Source of the DNA: LMUY01 sp964245075
Lineage (GTDB): Bacteria > Pseudomonadota > Alphaproteobacteria > Acetobacterales > Acetobacteraceae
Direction: 5' to 3'
DNA: 64,000 nucleotides
Assembly: GCA_964245075.1 (NCBI GenBank)
Contig: CAXTLC010000003.1
Location: forward strand, 1-64,000
The notes below the pieces were generated by a model. That model ran no database searches and was not told the origin of the DNA. It saw only the letters and a list, made by a program, of their open reading frames with translations. The position numbers were made by a program, and so were the translations under genes. Positions 9,291-17,031 of this stretch are shown here, in pieces (position 1 is the first letter of the stretch; each line of letters starts with the position of its first letter).

Positions 9291-10195
9291 TGGATGGCGG
9301 TGGCAGTCGGCCGGGCGGGGTTGGTTCGCTGACCCCGCTCGCAGCCGAGCTGGGCGACCTCAAGCGGATCCGGGACGCATCTTCCCCTGAAAGCCTGGCA
9401 GTGCGCGCCTTCCGCCAGGCGTGGGGCCGCCTGGCAGCCGGCGAGGACGCGAAGGCGGTCGCGCTGGCCACGACGGCCGATGCGCTGGCCGCTTGCCGGC
9501 TCGGCGGCATCGGCCGCGCCGTGCTGGAAGCGGCCGGGGTCGCCGAGCCGCTTTCCGTGCTGCGCCGCAGCTTCGACGAGGTGACTGGTCCCGTCGCTCC
9601 CGGCCTGCGGCAGGAACTGCGGGCCCATCTCGGCGGATCGCCGCCATCCCGTCCGGCTCCGGACTTTGCGGAGGCGTTGATCCGGCAGCCGCGTGCGGGC
9701 GCGACCTGCCCCGGCAAGCCGCGGCTCGTGCTGGAACCGCCGGAGAACCACGGCGATCATTGCCTGGTCGTGGCCGTGCTGGGCGCCACGCTGGCAGGCC
9801 ATTACGGGGCAGACCCGGCGGTGGCGTTCGTCGCCGGGATGGCGCACCACCTGCACAACGCCGTGCTGCCCGACAGCGGCTTCGCTGGCGAGGTCCTGCT
9901 CGGGGACGAGCTTGCTCCGCTGATGCGACGGCTGTTCGAGAGGGAGTTGGGCACGCTCGCGCCGCCCGTCGCCGCCACCGTCCGCGCCGCCCTGGCGACC
10001 ATCGGCGACGCGGGGACGCCCGAAGGCCGCGCCTTCAACGCCGCCGACGTCATGGATCGTGTGCTACAGATGCGGCAGTACGACCGGGTGGCGTCCTTCA
10101 CCACCTCCCAGGCGCTCGACGACCTGGAACTGGTGCATGCCGGGCCGTTGCAGGCATTTCACCAGGCGGTGTTGATGGAGGCCGGGCTGCCGTGA
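9290..10195 (+). CDS. HD-domain-like protein with altered metal motif
   Basis: A 301-residue soluble protein resembling the HD superfamily (phosphohydrolases and diiron oxygenases). Putative ligands are H154 (in ENHGDH), the H186-H187 pair in MAHHLHNA where HD would be expected, and D253 in NAADVMDR. The core is therefore HH rather than HD, so chemistry may differ or be lost. The start shares one base with the ino1 stop (TGATG); an ATG 18 nt upstream is also in frame. Position in the cluster suggests it acts on an inositol phosphate or inositol derivative: dephosphorylation or an oxygenase reaction of the MIOX/PhnZ kind are both possible. The family call is moderate and the function unknown. 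Confidence 0.6.
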   Translation: MDGGGSRPGGVGSLTPLAAELGDLKRIRDASSPESLAVRAFRQAWGRLAAGEDAKAVALATTADALAACRLGGIGRAVLEAAGVAEPLSVLRRSFDEVTGPVAPGLRQELRAHLGGSPPSRPAPDFAEALIRQPRAGATCPGKPRLVLEPPENHGDHCLVVAVLGATLAGHYGADPAVAFVAGMAHHLHNAVLPDSGFAGEVLLGDELAPLMRRLFERELGTLAPPVAATVRAALATIGDAGTPEGRAFNAADVMDRVLQMRQYDRVASFTTSQALDDLELVHAGPLQAFHQAVLMEAGLP

Positions 10196-11313
10196 TGCTT
10201 CGCAGCCCAGTGACGGGCCGCACGCTGACCGCCGCCGGCCACGCACTCACCGCCGAGGGGGAGCGCTGGCCGCTGGTTGACGGCATCGCATTCCTCCGTG
10301 CCGACCGCCGCGCCCTGGCCGATGCTGCGCTGGCGCGGCTGGATGCCGGCGACGAGGAAGGCGCGCTGGTGGCGTTGCTGGGGGACCAGGACGGCTGGGC
10401 GCGCACCCCGCCGCCTCCCGAGGAGGCCCGGCGCGAGGCGGTCCGCCGCCGCGACGCGATCAGCTTCCGGGAGGCCATGGACCTGCTGGCGTTCGGCCCG
10501 GTGGGCACATACTTCGCCCACCGCTGGTCGGACCCGACCTTTCTGTCCGGTTTGGCGTTGGCGCAATGCTACTGGGGAGCGCCGCGCCGGGTGCTGGAGC
10601 TCGCATGCGGCGCCGGGCACTACCTTCGCGCCTTCGCCGGGCACGCAGGGGAGGTCATCGGGGGTGACCTGGTGTTCGCCAAGCTGTGGCTCGCCCGGCA
10701 CTGGGTCGCTCCCGGCGCCACGCTGGTGTGCTTCGACGCCGCGGCGTCCTGGCCGTTCGCGAACAGCGCCGCGGATCTGCTGTTCTGCCACGACGCATTC
10801 TACTTCCTGCCGGAGAAGCCGTTCGTGGCGGCCGAGATGCTGCGCGTGGCAACCCGGGTCCTGGTCGGCCACATGCACAACGTGCTCGTGGACAACCTGT
10901 CCGCCGGGGCGCCGCTGGAGCCGGCGACGTACGCCGCGATGTTCCCCGCCCCCGACCTGTTCGACGACCGGGAGCTGACGGCCGCCCTGGTCGAGGCCCG
11001 CGTGCCGCGGCGGGCGACGTTGCACGGATTGGCGGACGCGCCAGCCGTGGCCTTCGCCGTTGGAACGGCGCTGCCCGGCCTGGCAGCCGGCCCGCTGACG
11101 GCGCCGCCGCCGGGAACCGCGCTGCGGCGCAACCCGCTGTACGAGAGCGGCGAGATCCATTGGCCGTCCGAGCGCTATGCCCGGGAGTACGGCCCCTTGG
11201 CGACGTACCCCGTGCGGACGCGGGCGCCGGAGCGGGCAACCGCGGGCGAGACCCCGGATATCGACGCCTTCGCCCGCCGCCGCGAGCTGGTCGACTTGCC
11301 GGAGCGCTGGTGA
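10195..11313 (+). CDS. Class I SAM-dependent methyltransferase
   Basis: A 372-residue protein. The first ~60 residues resemble the short Trm112-like segment seen ahead of some methyltransferases (SPVTGRTLTA... WPLVDGIAFLR). A Rossmann methyltransferase core follows, with motif I LELACGAGHYL near residue 140, an acidic IGGDLVF after it, and LLFCHDAFYF. The C-terminal ~110 residues are not a recognised domain. It starts on the stop of the HD-like gene (TGATG). In context it probably methylates an inositol, sugar or amide intermediate of this cluster. Substrate is not determined. Confidence 0.8.
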   Translation: MLRSPVTGRTLTAAGHALTAEGERWPLVDGIAFLRADRRALADAALARLDAGDEEGALVALLGDQDGWARTPPPPEEARREAVRRRDAISFREAMDLLAFGPVGTYFAHRWSDPTFLSGLALAQCYWGAPRRVLELACGAGHYLRAFAGHAGEVIGGDLVFAKLWLARHWVAPGATLVCFDAAASWPFANSAADLLFCHDAFYFLPEKPFVAAEMLRVATRVLVGHMHNVLVDNLSAGAPLEPATYAAMFPAPDLFDDRELTAALVEARVPRRATLHGLADAPAVAFAVGTALPGLAAGPLTAPPPGTALRRNPLYESGEIHWPSERYAREYGPLATYPVRTRAPERATAGETPDIDAFARRRELVDLPERW

Positions 11314-11341
11314 TGCTGGCGGCCGCACCCTCCCTTCTTCT

Positions 11342-11362
11342 CCCTCTCCTTCCGGGAGAGGG
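11342..11362. repeat. CCCTCTCC/GGAGAGGG intergenic hairpin
   Basis: An 8-bp stem (11342-11349 with 11355-11362) in the 70-bp gap between the methyltransferase and the oxidoreductase. Related CCCTCTCC...GGG elements lie at 14905-14927 and 36726-36757, all intergenic. Such CCCTCTCC/GGGTGAGGG hairpins are widely dispersed in proteobacterial genomes; here they could attenuate or stabilise the mRNA. Confidence 0.6.
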
Positions 11363-11383
11363 CCGGGACACCAGGCCGGCATC

Positions 11384-12388
11384 ATGATCCGCTGGGGCAT
11401 CGCCGGGTGCGGCTGGGTCGCGCGGGACTACGTGGCGCCCGCCATCGCCGCCTCCGCCAACGGCACGCTGGCGGCGCTGCATGACAACTCGCCCGCCTCG
11501 CTCGCCCAGGCCGCCGGGCTGTTCCCGAGCGCGGCGCCTTGTCCGGACCTCGCCGCGTTCTTCGCCGCCATCGACGCCGTTTACATCGCTTCCCCCAACC
11601 ACGCCCACCGCCCGTTGGTCGAGGCGGCGGCCGCGGCGGGCAAACCCGTGTTGTGCGAGAAGCCGATGGCCACCACCCTGGCCGATGCCCGGGCCATGGT
11701 CGCCGCCTGCGAGCGCGCCGGGGTTCCCTACGCCACCGCGTTCGACCAGCGCTTCCACCCGGCCCACCAGCATGGGGCCGGACTGGTGCGGTCCGGCGCG
11801 CTCGGCACCGTCACGGCGGTGCGGATCACCTACTGCTGCTGGGTCGGGCCTGACTTCCAGGGTGACAACTGGCGCATCGACCCGGCCCGCGCGGGGGGCG
11901 GCGCGTTGATGGACCTCGCACCCCACGGGCTGGACCTCGCTTCCTTCCTGCTGGCGGACGAGCTGGTCGAGATCGCCGCCATGGGCCAGTCCCGCGTGCA
12001 CGATTACCCGGTGGAGGACGGCGCCCTGCTGATCGCCCGCAGCGCCCGCGGCGTGCTGGTGCAGCTTCACGTCGCCTACAACTGCCCGGAGGCGTTCCCG
12101 CGCCGCCGGTTGGAGGTGGTGGGCACGGCGGCGCAGATCGTCGCCACCGACACCATGGGCCAGACTCCGGGCGGCACCCTGGCGCGCACGGATGCCGCCA
12201 CCGGCGCCACGGCCGTCCTGGACGTGCCCGGCGCGGACCGCTCCCCCTTCCTCAACCAGGCCGAGGCGTTCGCGGAGTCCCTGCTGACCGGCCAACCGTT
12301 CCCGTTCCCGCCCGCGCACGACCTGCACATCATGGATCTGGTGCTTCGCGCCCAGCGCCAGGCCCAGCTGGGCCTGACACCGGGCCTG
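11384..12388 (+). CDS. Gfo/Idh/MocA family oxidoreductase (3' end lost in assembly gap)
   Basis: At least 335 residues of an NAD(P)-dependent sugar or inositol dehydrogenase. The N-terminus has the Rossmann motif GIAGCGWV (residues 5-12), then the family's YIASPNHAHRPLV and the catalytic-lysine motif CEKPMA near residue 90. The C-terminal half has GGGALMDLAPHGLDL with a conserved aspartate-histidine pair. Sequence runs straight into the N block and would be near full length for the family, so only the last residues are missing. Beside Ino1 it is a good candidate for an inositol 2-dehydrogenase-like or aminosugar-forming step. Confidence 0.86.
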
Positions 12389-12488
12389 NNNNNNNNNNNN
12401 NNNNNNNNNNNNNNNNNNNNNNNNNNNNNNNNNNNNNNNNNNNNNNNNNNNNNNNNNNNNNNNNNNNNNNNNNNNNNNNNNNNNNNNN
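12389..12488. other. Assembly gap (100 N)
   Basis: A run of exactly 100 N, a conventional placeholder length, so its true size and reading frame are unknown. Coding appears to continue up to the left edge, and a 12-bp tandem repeat starts at the right edge. Confidence 0.99.
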
Positions 12489-12520
12489 GGGCTGACAACG
12501 GGGCTGACAACGGGGCTGAC
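12489..12520 (+). repeat. 12-bp tandem repeat next to the gap
   Basis: GGGGCTGACAAC recurs about 2.7 times from the first base after the N run (the first copy lacks one G). The left flank (12367-12388) holds the related GGCCTGACACC. A longer array of this unit probably broke the assembly. If in frame it would add A-D-N-G repeats to the end of the upstream oxidoreductase. Confidence 0.8.
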
Positions 12521-12542
12521 CCATGCCGCTTGAGCGCGCCCG

Positions 12543-14057
12543 ATGACCCACTACCTGCCACCGGACATTCCCGACGCCGCCGCCCGCTACATCGACTCCA
12601 TGCCGCCAGGCCGGGTCGAGCTGTTCAGCCTGGCGCCGCTCGACCGCACCGGCGTCGCATGCTGGAACGCGATCTTCCTCAACGAGGACGGCACCCGCTT
12701 CCACGGCGTGACCCCGCATGGCGTCGGCTACGGCACCACGGATGCGGAGGCGATCGTCGGCACCACCGGCGAGCTGGCGGAAGCGGTGCATTCCGCCGGC
12801 GCCATCGCCCGCTTTCCGCGCCGCACCGGCAGCTACGCAGCGCTTGCCGCCGCCGTGGGCGCCCGCCGCATCGCCGACCCGCTGACCTTGTGCCTGGAAG
12901 CGGGCAGCCCTGTGGATCACGGCACGGTGCTGGAATGGGTGCCTGCCCAGCGCTGGCCCGGCGGCGAAAGCGTGCTGGTGCCGACGGAGATCGCGGCCTG
13001 CTCGGTGGGGGACTTCACGCCGGGCTACCGGCCGTTCACCACGCCGATCACCAACGGGCTGGGCGCCGGGCCGACGCTGGATTTCGCCATCGGCCACGGG
13101 GTCTGCGAGCTGCTGCAACGCGACGGCAACGGCATCGGCTTCCGCGCCATGGACCGCGGCATCTTGCTCGACCTGGGCGACGGCCCGGCGGACCCGCGCA
13201 CCCGCGCCCTGTTGGACCGGCTCGCCGCGCTGGGGATCGAGGTGCTGCCGAAATTCGCCTCCGACGAGTTCGGCGTGGCAGGCGTGTACTGCGTCGGCGG
13301 GGAGCGGGACGGGGGGGCGCCGTTCCCCATCATGGTCACCGCCGCCGGGGAGGCCGCGTCCCTCGACCGCGAGCAGGCGCTGCGCAAGGCGTTGTTCGAG
13401 TTCGCCGCGGCCCGGGTGCGCAAGATGTTCAGCCACGCCCCGCTGGCGATGATCGAGCACGTCGCCCCGCCGGGTTACGCGGAGCGGTTCCGCGGCTATC
13501 ACTCGCTGGCGGGCGAGGAAAGCCGGGCGCTGCGGGAGATGGTTGCCTGGTGCGCGGCGGACGGGCCGGCGCTGCGCGGCATCCTGGCGGACAGCGTGCT
13601 GTCGCGGCAGGCCACCAAGCGGTTCGACGAGCTGCCAAGCTGGGACGGCCCGCTTTCCGGCACGCCCCTGGTCGCCGAACTGGCCCGGCGCTTCGCGGCA
13701 GCCGGCATGGAGATCCTGTTCGTGGACTTCTCCCCGCCCGGCGCGCGGGACGTGCACGTGGTCAAGGCGATCGTGCCGGGGCTGGAAGTGGAAACGATGA
13801 GCTACCACCGCATCGGCGAGCGCGGCGTCCGCAAGCTGCTGGAGCGCGGCTCTCCCCTGGCCGGGCTGGGGCCGCCGCCGCCGGGCGCGGCGCCCGTGCT
13901 CCTGCCCGCGGGGGCGGCGGAGCGGCTGGGCGGGCCGGCCTGGCTGGACGTGGCGGCGGTGGACCGCATCGTCGGCCCGCTGTATCCCCTGTACCGGGAG
14001 CCGGAGGTGCACAGCGCGCCCATTGCCCGGGAAAGCACGGGGAACAACCGCGCATGA
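12543..14057 (+). CDS. YcaO-domain protein
   Basis: A 504-residue YcaO-family protein. YcaO enzymes use ATP to phosphorylate an amide oxygen, giving azolines, thioamides or amidines. The core is recognisable: TNGLGAG from about residue 170, the ATP-site-like AIGHGVCELLQRD (about 183-195), and the C-terminal DVHVVKAIVPGLEVE (about 400-415). A proline-rich PPPPG segment lies near the end, as often in YcaO proteins. No E1-like, TfuA or precursor-peptide gene is adjacent. Instead it sits among inositol, methyl-transfer and amino-sugar genes, and overlaps the next gene by ATGA. The substrate is probably a small-molecule amide; that is inference. Confidence 0.85.
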   Translation: MTHYLPPDIPDAAARYIDSMPPGRVELFSLAPLDRTGVACWNAIFLNEDGTRFHGVTPHGVGYGTTDAEAIVGTTGELAEAVHSAGAIARFPRRTGSYAALAAAVGARRIADPLTLCLEAGSPVDHGTVLEWVPAQRWPGGESVLVPTEIAACSVGDFTPGYRPFTTPITNGLGAGPTLDFAIGHGVCELLQRDGNGIGFRAMDRGILLDLGDGPADPRTRALLDRLAALGIEVLPKFASDEFGVAGVYCVGGERDGGAPFPIMVTAAGEAASLDREQALRKALFEFAAARVRKMFSHAPLAMIEHVAPPGYAERFRGYHSLAGEESRALREMVAWCAADGPALRGILADSVLSRQATKRFDELPSWDGPLSGTPLVAELARRFAAAGMEILFVDFSPPGARDVHVVKAIVPGLEVETMSYHRIGERGVRKLLERGSPLAGLGPPPPGAAPVLLPAGAAERLGGPAWLDVAAVDRIVGPLYPLYREPEVHSAPIARESTGNNRA

Positions 14058-14878
14058 GCCTGCGGTTCGCGTTCAACACCAACGGCGCCGCCAATCACCG
14101 GCTCGATGACGCGCTGACCCTGATCGCGGAAGCAGGCTACCACGGCGTGGCGCTCACGCTCGACATCCACCACCTCGACCCGTACAACCCGGATTTCCTG
14201 CTCAACACGCGGCACTTCGCCGCGCGGCTGCGGGCGCTGAACCTCGGTTGCGTGGTGGAAACGGGGGCGCGCTTCCTGCTCGATCCGAGGCACAAGCACG
14301 AGCCGACCCTGCTCGCCGCCGATCCGGACGGCCGCGCCCGCCGGGTGGATTTCCTCACCCGCGCGCTGACCGTGGTGGCCGAGACGGGCGGCGAGGCGAT
14401 GAGCTTCTGGGCCGGGGTGCCCAAGCCGGGCGTCACGCCCGATCAGGCGCGGAGCTGGCTGCTGGAGGGGGTGACGGAGATCGTCGGCCGGGCCGAGGCC
14501 ATGGGCGTGGTGGCGGCGCTGGAGCCGGAACCCGGCATGCTGGTGGAAACCGTCGATGACTGGTCGGCCTTGGCGGTACCTGGGCTGCGGCTGGCGCTGG
14601 ACACCGGGCACTGCCTGGTGACGGGGGAGCGGGAGCCGGCGGACGCGGTGCGGGAGTTCGCACCCCATCTCGGCACCGTCACGGTCGAGGACATGAGGCG
14701 CGGCGCGCACGTCCACCTGCCGTTCGGCGAGGGCGACATGGACGTGCCGTCCGTGCTGGGCGCGCTGGAAGCGATCGGGTTCGGCGGACTGGTCTGCGTG
14801 GAGCTGTCGCGCGAGAGCCACCGCGCCGACGTGATGATCCCCGCGGCGCTGGCCGCCTTGCAAGCGGCGCAACGATGA
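14054..14878 (+). CDS. Sugar phosphate isomerase/epimerase, TIM barrel
   Basis: A 274-residue xylose-isomerase-like TIM barrel (AP_endonuc_2 superfamily). Metal-site candidates include the E of ALEPEPGM, the D and H of ALDTGHCL, the acidic/histidine pair HLPFGEGDMD, and the E of VCVELSRESHR. Relatives isomerise or epimerise sugars and inosose compounds, e.g. IolE and IolI. It overlaps YcaO (ATGA), so production is coupled. With a Gfo/Idh enzyme and Ino1 nearby, an inosose isomerase or dehydratase role is reasonable, but EboE-like or other chemistry cannot be excluded. Confidence 0.8.
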   Translation: MSLRFAFNTNGAANHRLDDALTLIAEAGYHGVALTLDIHHLDPYNPDFLLNTRHFAARLRALNLGCVVETGARFLLDPRHKHEPTLLAADPDGRARRVDFLTRALTVVAETGGEAMSFWAGVPKPGVTPDQARSWLLEGVTEIVGRAEAMGVVAALEPEPGMLVETVDDWSALAVPGLRLALDTGHCLVTGEREPADAVREFAPHLGTVTVEDMRRGAHVHLPFGEGDMDVPSVLGALEAIGFGGLVCVELSRESHRADVMIPAALAALQAAQR

Positions 14879-14939
14879 CCGGCCCGGTCGACGCCGCTGA
14901 AGGACCCTCTCCTAGAGGGAAAGGGCTGAGCCGTTAGCC

Positions 14940-16157
14940 ATGCGCATCTGCTTCATCTCCCGCCGGTTCTTCCCCGCCATCTCCGGCATGAGCGTGTACG
15001 CGCTCAACCTGCTGCGTGAGCTGGTGGACGCCGGGCACGACGTCACCATGGTCAGCCAGTATCGCGGCGACCCGCTCGGCATCCGCGTTTATGGCGGCGG
15101 CCCGCCCCCGCCCGTGCCCGGCGTCCGCGTGATCGGCCTGGAACAGGTCGGCGAGCAGGATAGCGGCGACTTCGAGGCGGACGTCGCCGCCATCAAGGCC
15201 ACCGTGCTGGCCGAGCATGCCCGCCAGCCATTCGACATCCTGCACGCCCAGTACGGCTATCCCTGCGGCTGGGCCGCGCTGGAAGCGTCGCGGGAAACCG
15301 GCGTGCCCAACGTCGTGTCCATCCAGGGCGGCGACGGCCACTGGGTCGGCTCCTGCTGCGAGACGCACCGGCTGGCGATGGTGCGGGTATTGGACCACGC
15401 GGGCGCCGTGCTGATCGGCTGCCGCTCCTTCGCCGAGGAGGTCACCCACCGCTTGGGCACCGACCCGGCCCGCTTCACGGTCGTGCCCGGCGCGGTCGAC
15501 GTGTCCCGCTTCACCCCTGGCGGCAAGAGGCCCGGCGGCCCGCCCGTGCTGCTGTACCATGGCCGCGTGGACGCGCGCAAAGGCGTGTTGGACATGCTGG
15601 ACGCCTTGGCTCCGCTTGCGGCCGAGGGCGTGCCGTTCGAGCTGCTGGTTTCCGGCATCGGCCCGACCTTCGACGAGACCGCCGCCCGTATCGAGGCGCT
15701 GGGGCTGGGAGCGCAAGCGCGCATGACCGGCTACGTCGATTACGCCGAGGTGCCGTCGGTGTACCGCCGGGCAGACATCTTCGTCTCGCCCACCTACGCG
15801 GAAGGGTTCTCCAACACCATCCTGGAAGCGATGGCGAGCCGCCTGGCCGTCGTGTCGTGCCGGTCGGTCGGCGTGGTGGACTGCATCCGCCACGGCGAGA
15901 ACGGCCTGCTCACCGAACCCGGCGACATCCCGGCGCTGACCGTGGCGCTGCGGCGGATGCTGACCCGGCCGGACGAGCGCGCCCGGCTGGCGGAGGCCGG
16001 GCTGGAGGAATGCCGGCGCATCTATTCCTGGCGCGCGGTCGGGCGGCAGATCATGGAGGTTTACGGCCAGCTCGCCGGGAGCGCGCCCGATCGGGACTGG
16101 CCGCTGGAGCTGCCGCGCACCCCGTGCCGGTTCCGGCTCGAACCGCATCTGCTCTGA
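14940..16157 (+). CDS. Glycosyltransferase family 4
   Basis: A 405-residue GT-B glycosyltransferase. The N-terminal acceptor domain begins ICFISRRFFPAISGMSVY with the usual glycine-rich loop. The C-terminal donor domain has YHGRVDARKGV and the E-x7-E motif PTYAEGFSNTILEAMA (about residues 283-298). GT4 members such as MshA add GlcNAc to inositol-3-phosphate; with Ino1 upstream and PIG-L immediately downstream (3 nt gap) that is the closest functional analogy. ATG at 14940; the 61-bp gap before it carries a CCCTCT hairpin. Confidence 0.88.
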   Translation: MRICFISRRFFPAISGMSVYALNLLRELVDAGHDVTMVSQYRGDPLGIRVYGGGPPPPVPGVRVIGLEQVGEQDSGDFEADVAAIKATVLAEHARQPFDILHAQYGYPCGWAALEASRETGVPNVVSIQGGDGHWVGSCCETHRLAMVRVLDHAGAVLIGCRSFAEEVTHRLGTDPARFTVVPGAVDVSRFTPGGKRPGGPPVLLYHGRVDARKGVLDMLDALAPLAAEGVPFELLVSGIGPTFDETAARIEALGLGAQARMTGYVDYAEVPSVYRRADIFVSPTYAEGFSNTILEAMASRLAVVSCRSVGVVDCIRHGENGLLTEPGDIPALTVALRRMLTRPDERARLAEAGLEECRRIYSWRAVGRQIMEVYGQLAGSAPDRDWPLELPRTPCRFRLEPHLL

Positions 16158-16160
16158 GCC

Positions 16161-16925
16161 GTGCCCGCCGCGCTGTTCCTATCGCCGCACCTGGACGACG
16201 TCGCCTTTTCCTGCGGCGGCGTGGCGGCGTTGCTGGCGGACGGGGGGTGGGACACCGTGCTGGCGACGGTGTTCACCCGCTCCGTCGTGCCGGCCGCCGG
16301 CTTCGCCCTGGCGTGCCAGCTCGACAAAGGGCTTTCGCCGGACGCCGACTACATGGCGCTGCGCCGGCAGGAGGACAGGCACGCGGCCGGCATCCTCGGG
16401 TTCGGCGACGTCCGCTGGCTGGACCTGCCGGAAGCGCCGCACCGGGGATACGGCTCCGCGCCGGCGCTGTTCGGCCCGCTCTCGGCTGCGGACGGCGTCG
16501 CGCCCGCGGTGGAGGCCGCGCTGGCAGCGCTGGACGCGGAGCTGCGGCCGGACCTGGTGCTGGTGCCGCAGGGCTTGGGCAACCACGTGGACCATCAGCA
16601 GGTGACGTCGGCCGCCCTCCGCGTGCTGCGCGCCGACTGCCTGGCCTTTTATCGGGACACTCCCTACGCCATCCGCAACCCCGCCGCCGCCATGCTCCCC
16701 GGCGTCCCGGCCTACGGGGCCGGCTCCTTCCGGATCGGGCCGGCGCTGGACCGCAAGATCGCCGCCGCCCAGGCCTACCGGAGCCAGATCCAGTTTCAGT
16801 TCGGCGGGCCGGAACCCTTGGCACGGGCGTTGCAGGATTTCGCCTTGGCTGAAGGCGGCGGCGTTGCGTGCGAGCTTCTCGCAGGCAAGGCTGCGATCAT
16901 GCTGGCGAAGCGGATGGCCGCCTGA
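16161..16925 (+). CDS. PIG-L family deacetylase
   Basis: A 254-residue zinc-dependent N-deacetylase of the PIG-L/MshB/LmbE family. The metal motif PHLDD lies at residues 9-13, and the third ligand is probably the H in GNHVDHQQV near residue 140. GTG start at 16161, 3 nt after the GT4 stop. In mycothiol synthesis MshB removes the acetyl group of GlcNAc-inositol, which the next enzyme then acylates. Here the same GT4 + PIG-L pairing implies a free amine on an amino-sugar conjugate. No MshC- or MshD-like gene is visible. Confidence 0.88.
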   Translation: MPAALFLSPHLDDVAFSCGGVAALLADGGWDTVLATVFTRSVVPAAGFALACQLDKGLSPDADYMALRRQEDRHAAGILGFGDVRWLDLPEAPHRGYGSAPALFGPLSAADGVAPAVEAALAALDAELRPDLVLVPQGLGNHVDHQQVTSAALRVLRADCLAFYRDTPYAIRNPAAAMLPGVPAYGAGSFRIGPALDRKIAAAQAYRSQIQFQFGGPEPLARALQDFALAEGGGVACELLAGKAAIMLAKRMAA

Positions 16926-17031
16926 CGCTGTTGTTCGATGTTCGAGGATGCTGCTCGCGAGCCTTTCGTCCGACACAATGTAGTGCGACACGCACCGGGC
17001 TGGCCATACCGCTATTCCGAGAAGAAATCAG

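Noticed and set aside
12489..12520. CRISPR or phage repeat at the gap
   Set aside because: Twelve-base units without spacers are a tandem repeat, not a CRISPR array.
11177..14878. One continuous plus-strand frame from the methyltransferase region to the TIM barrel
   Set aside because: It joins the oxidoreductase and isomerase only because 100 N happen to keep frame; between them the real gene is YcaO in another frame.
16926..17031. tRNA or small RNA in the gap before the OpgH-like gene
   Set aside because: No cloverleaf, T-loop GTTCRA signature at correct spacing or terminator was found.
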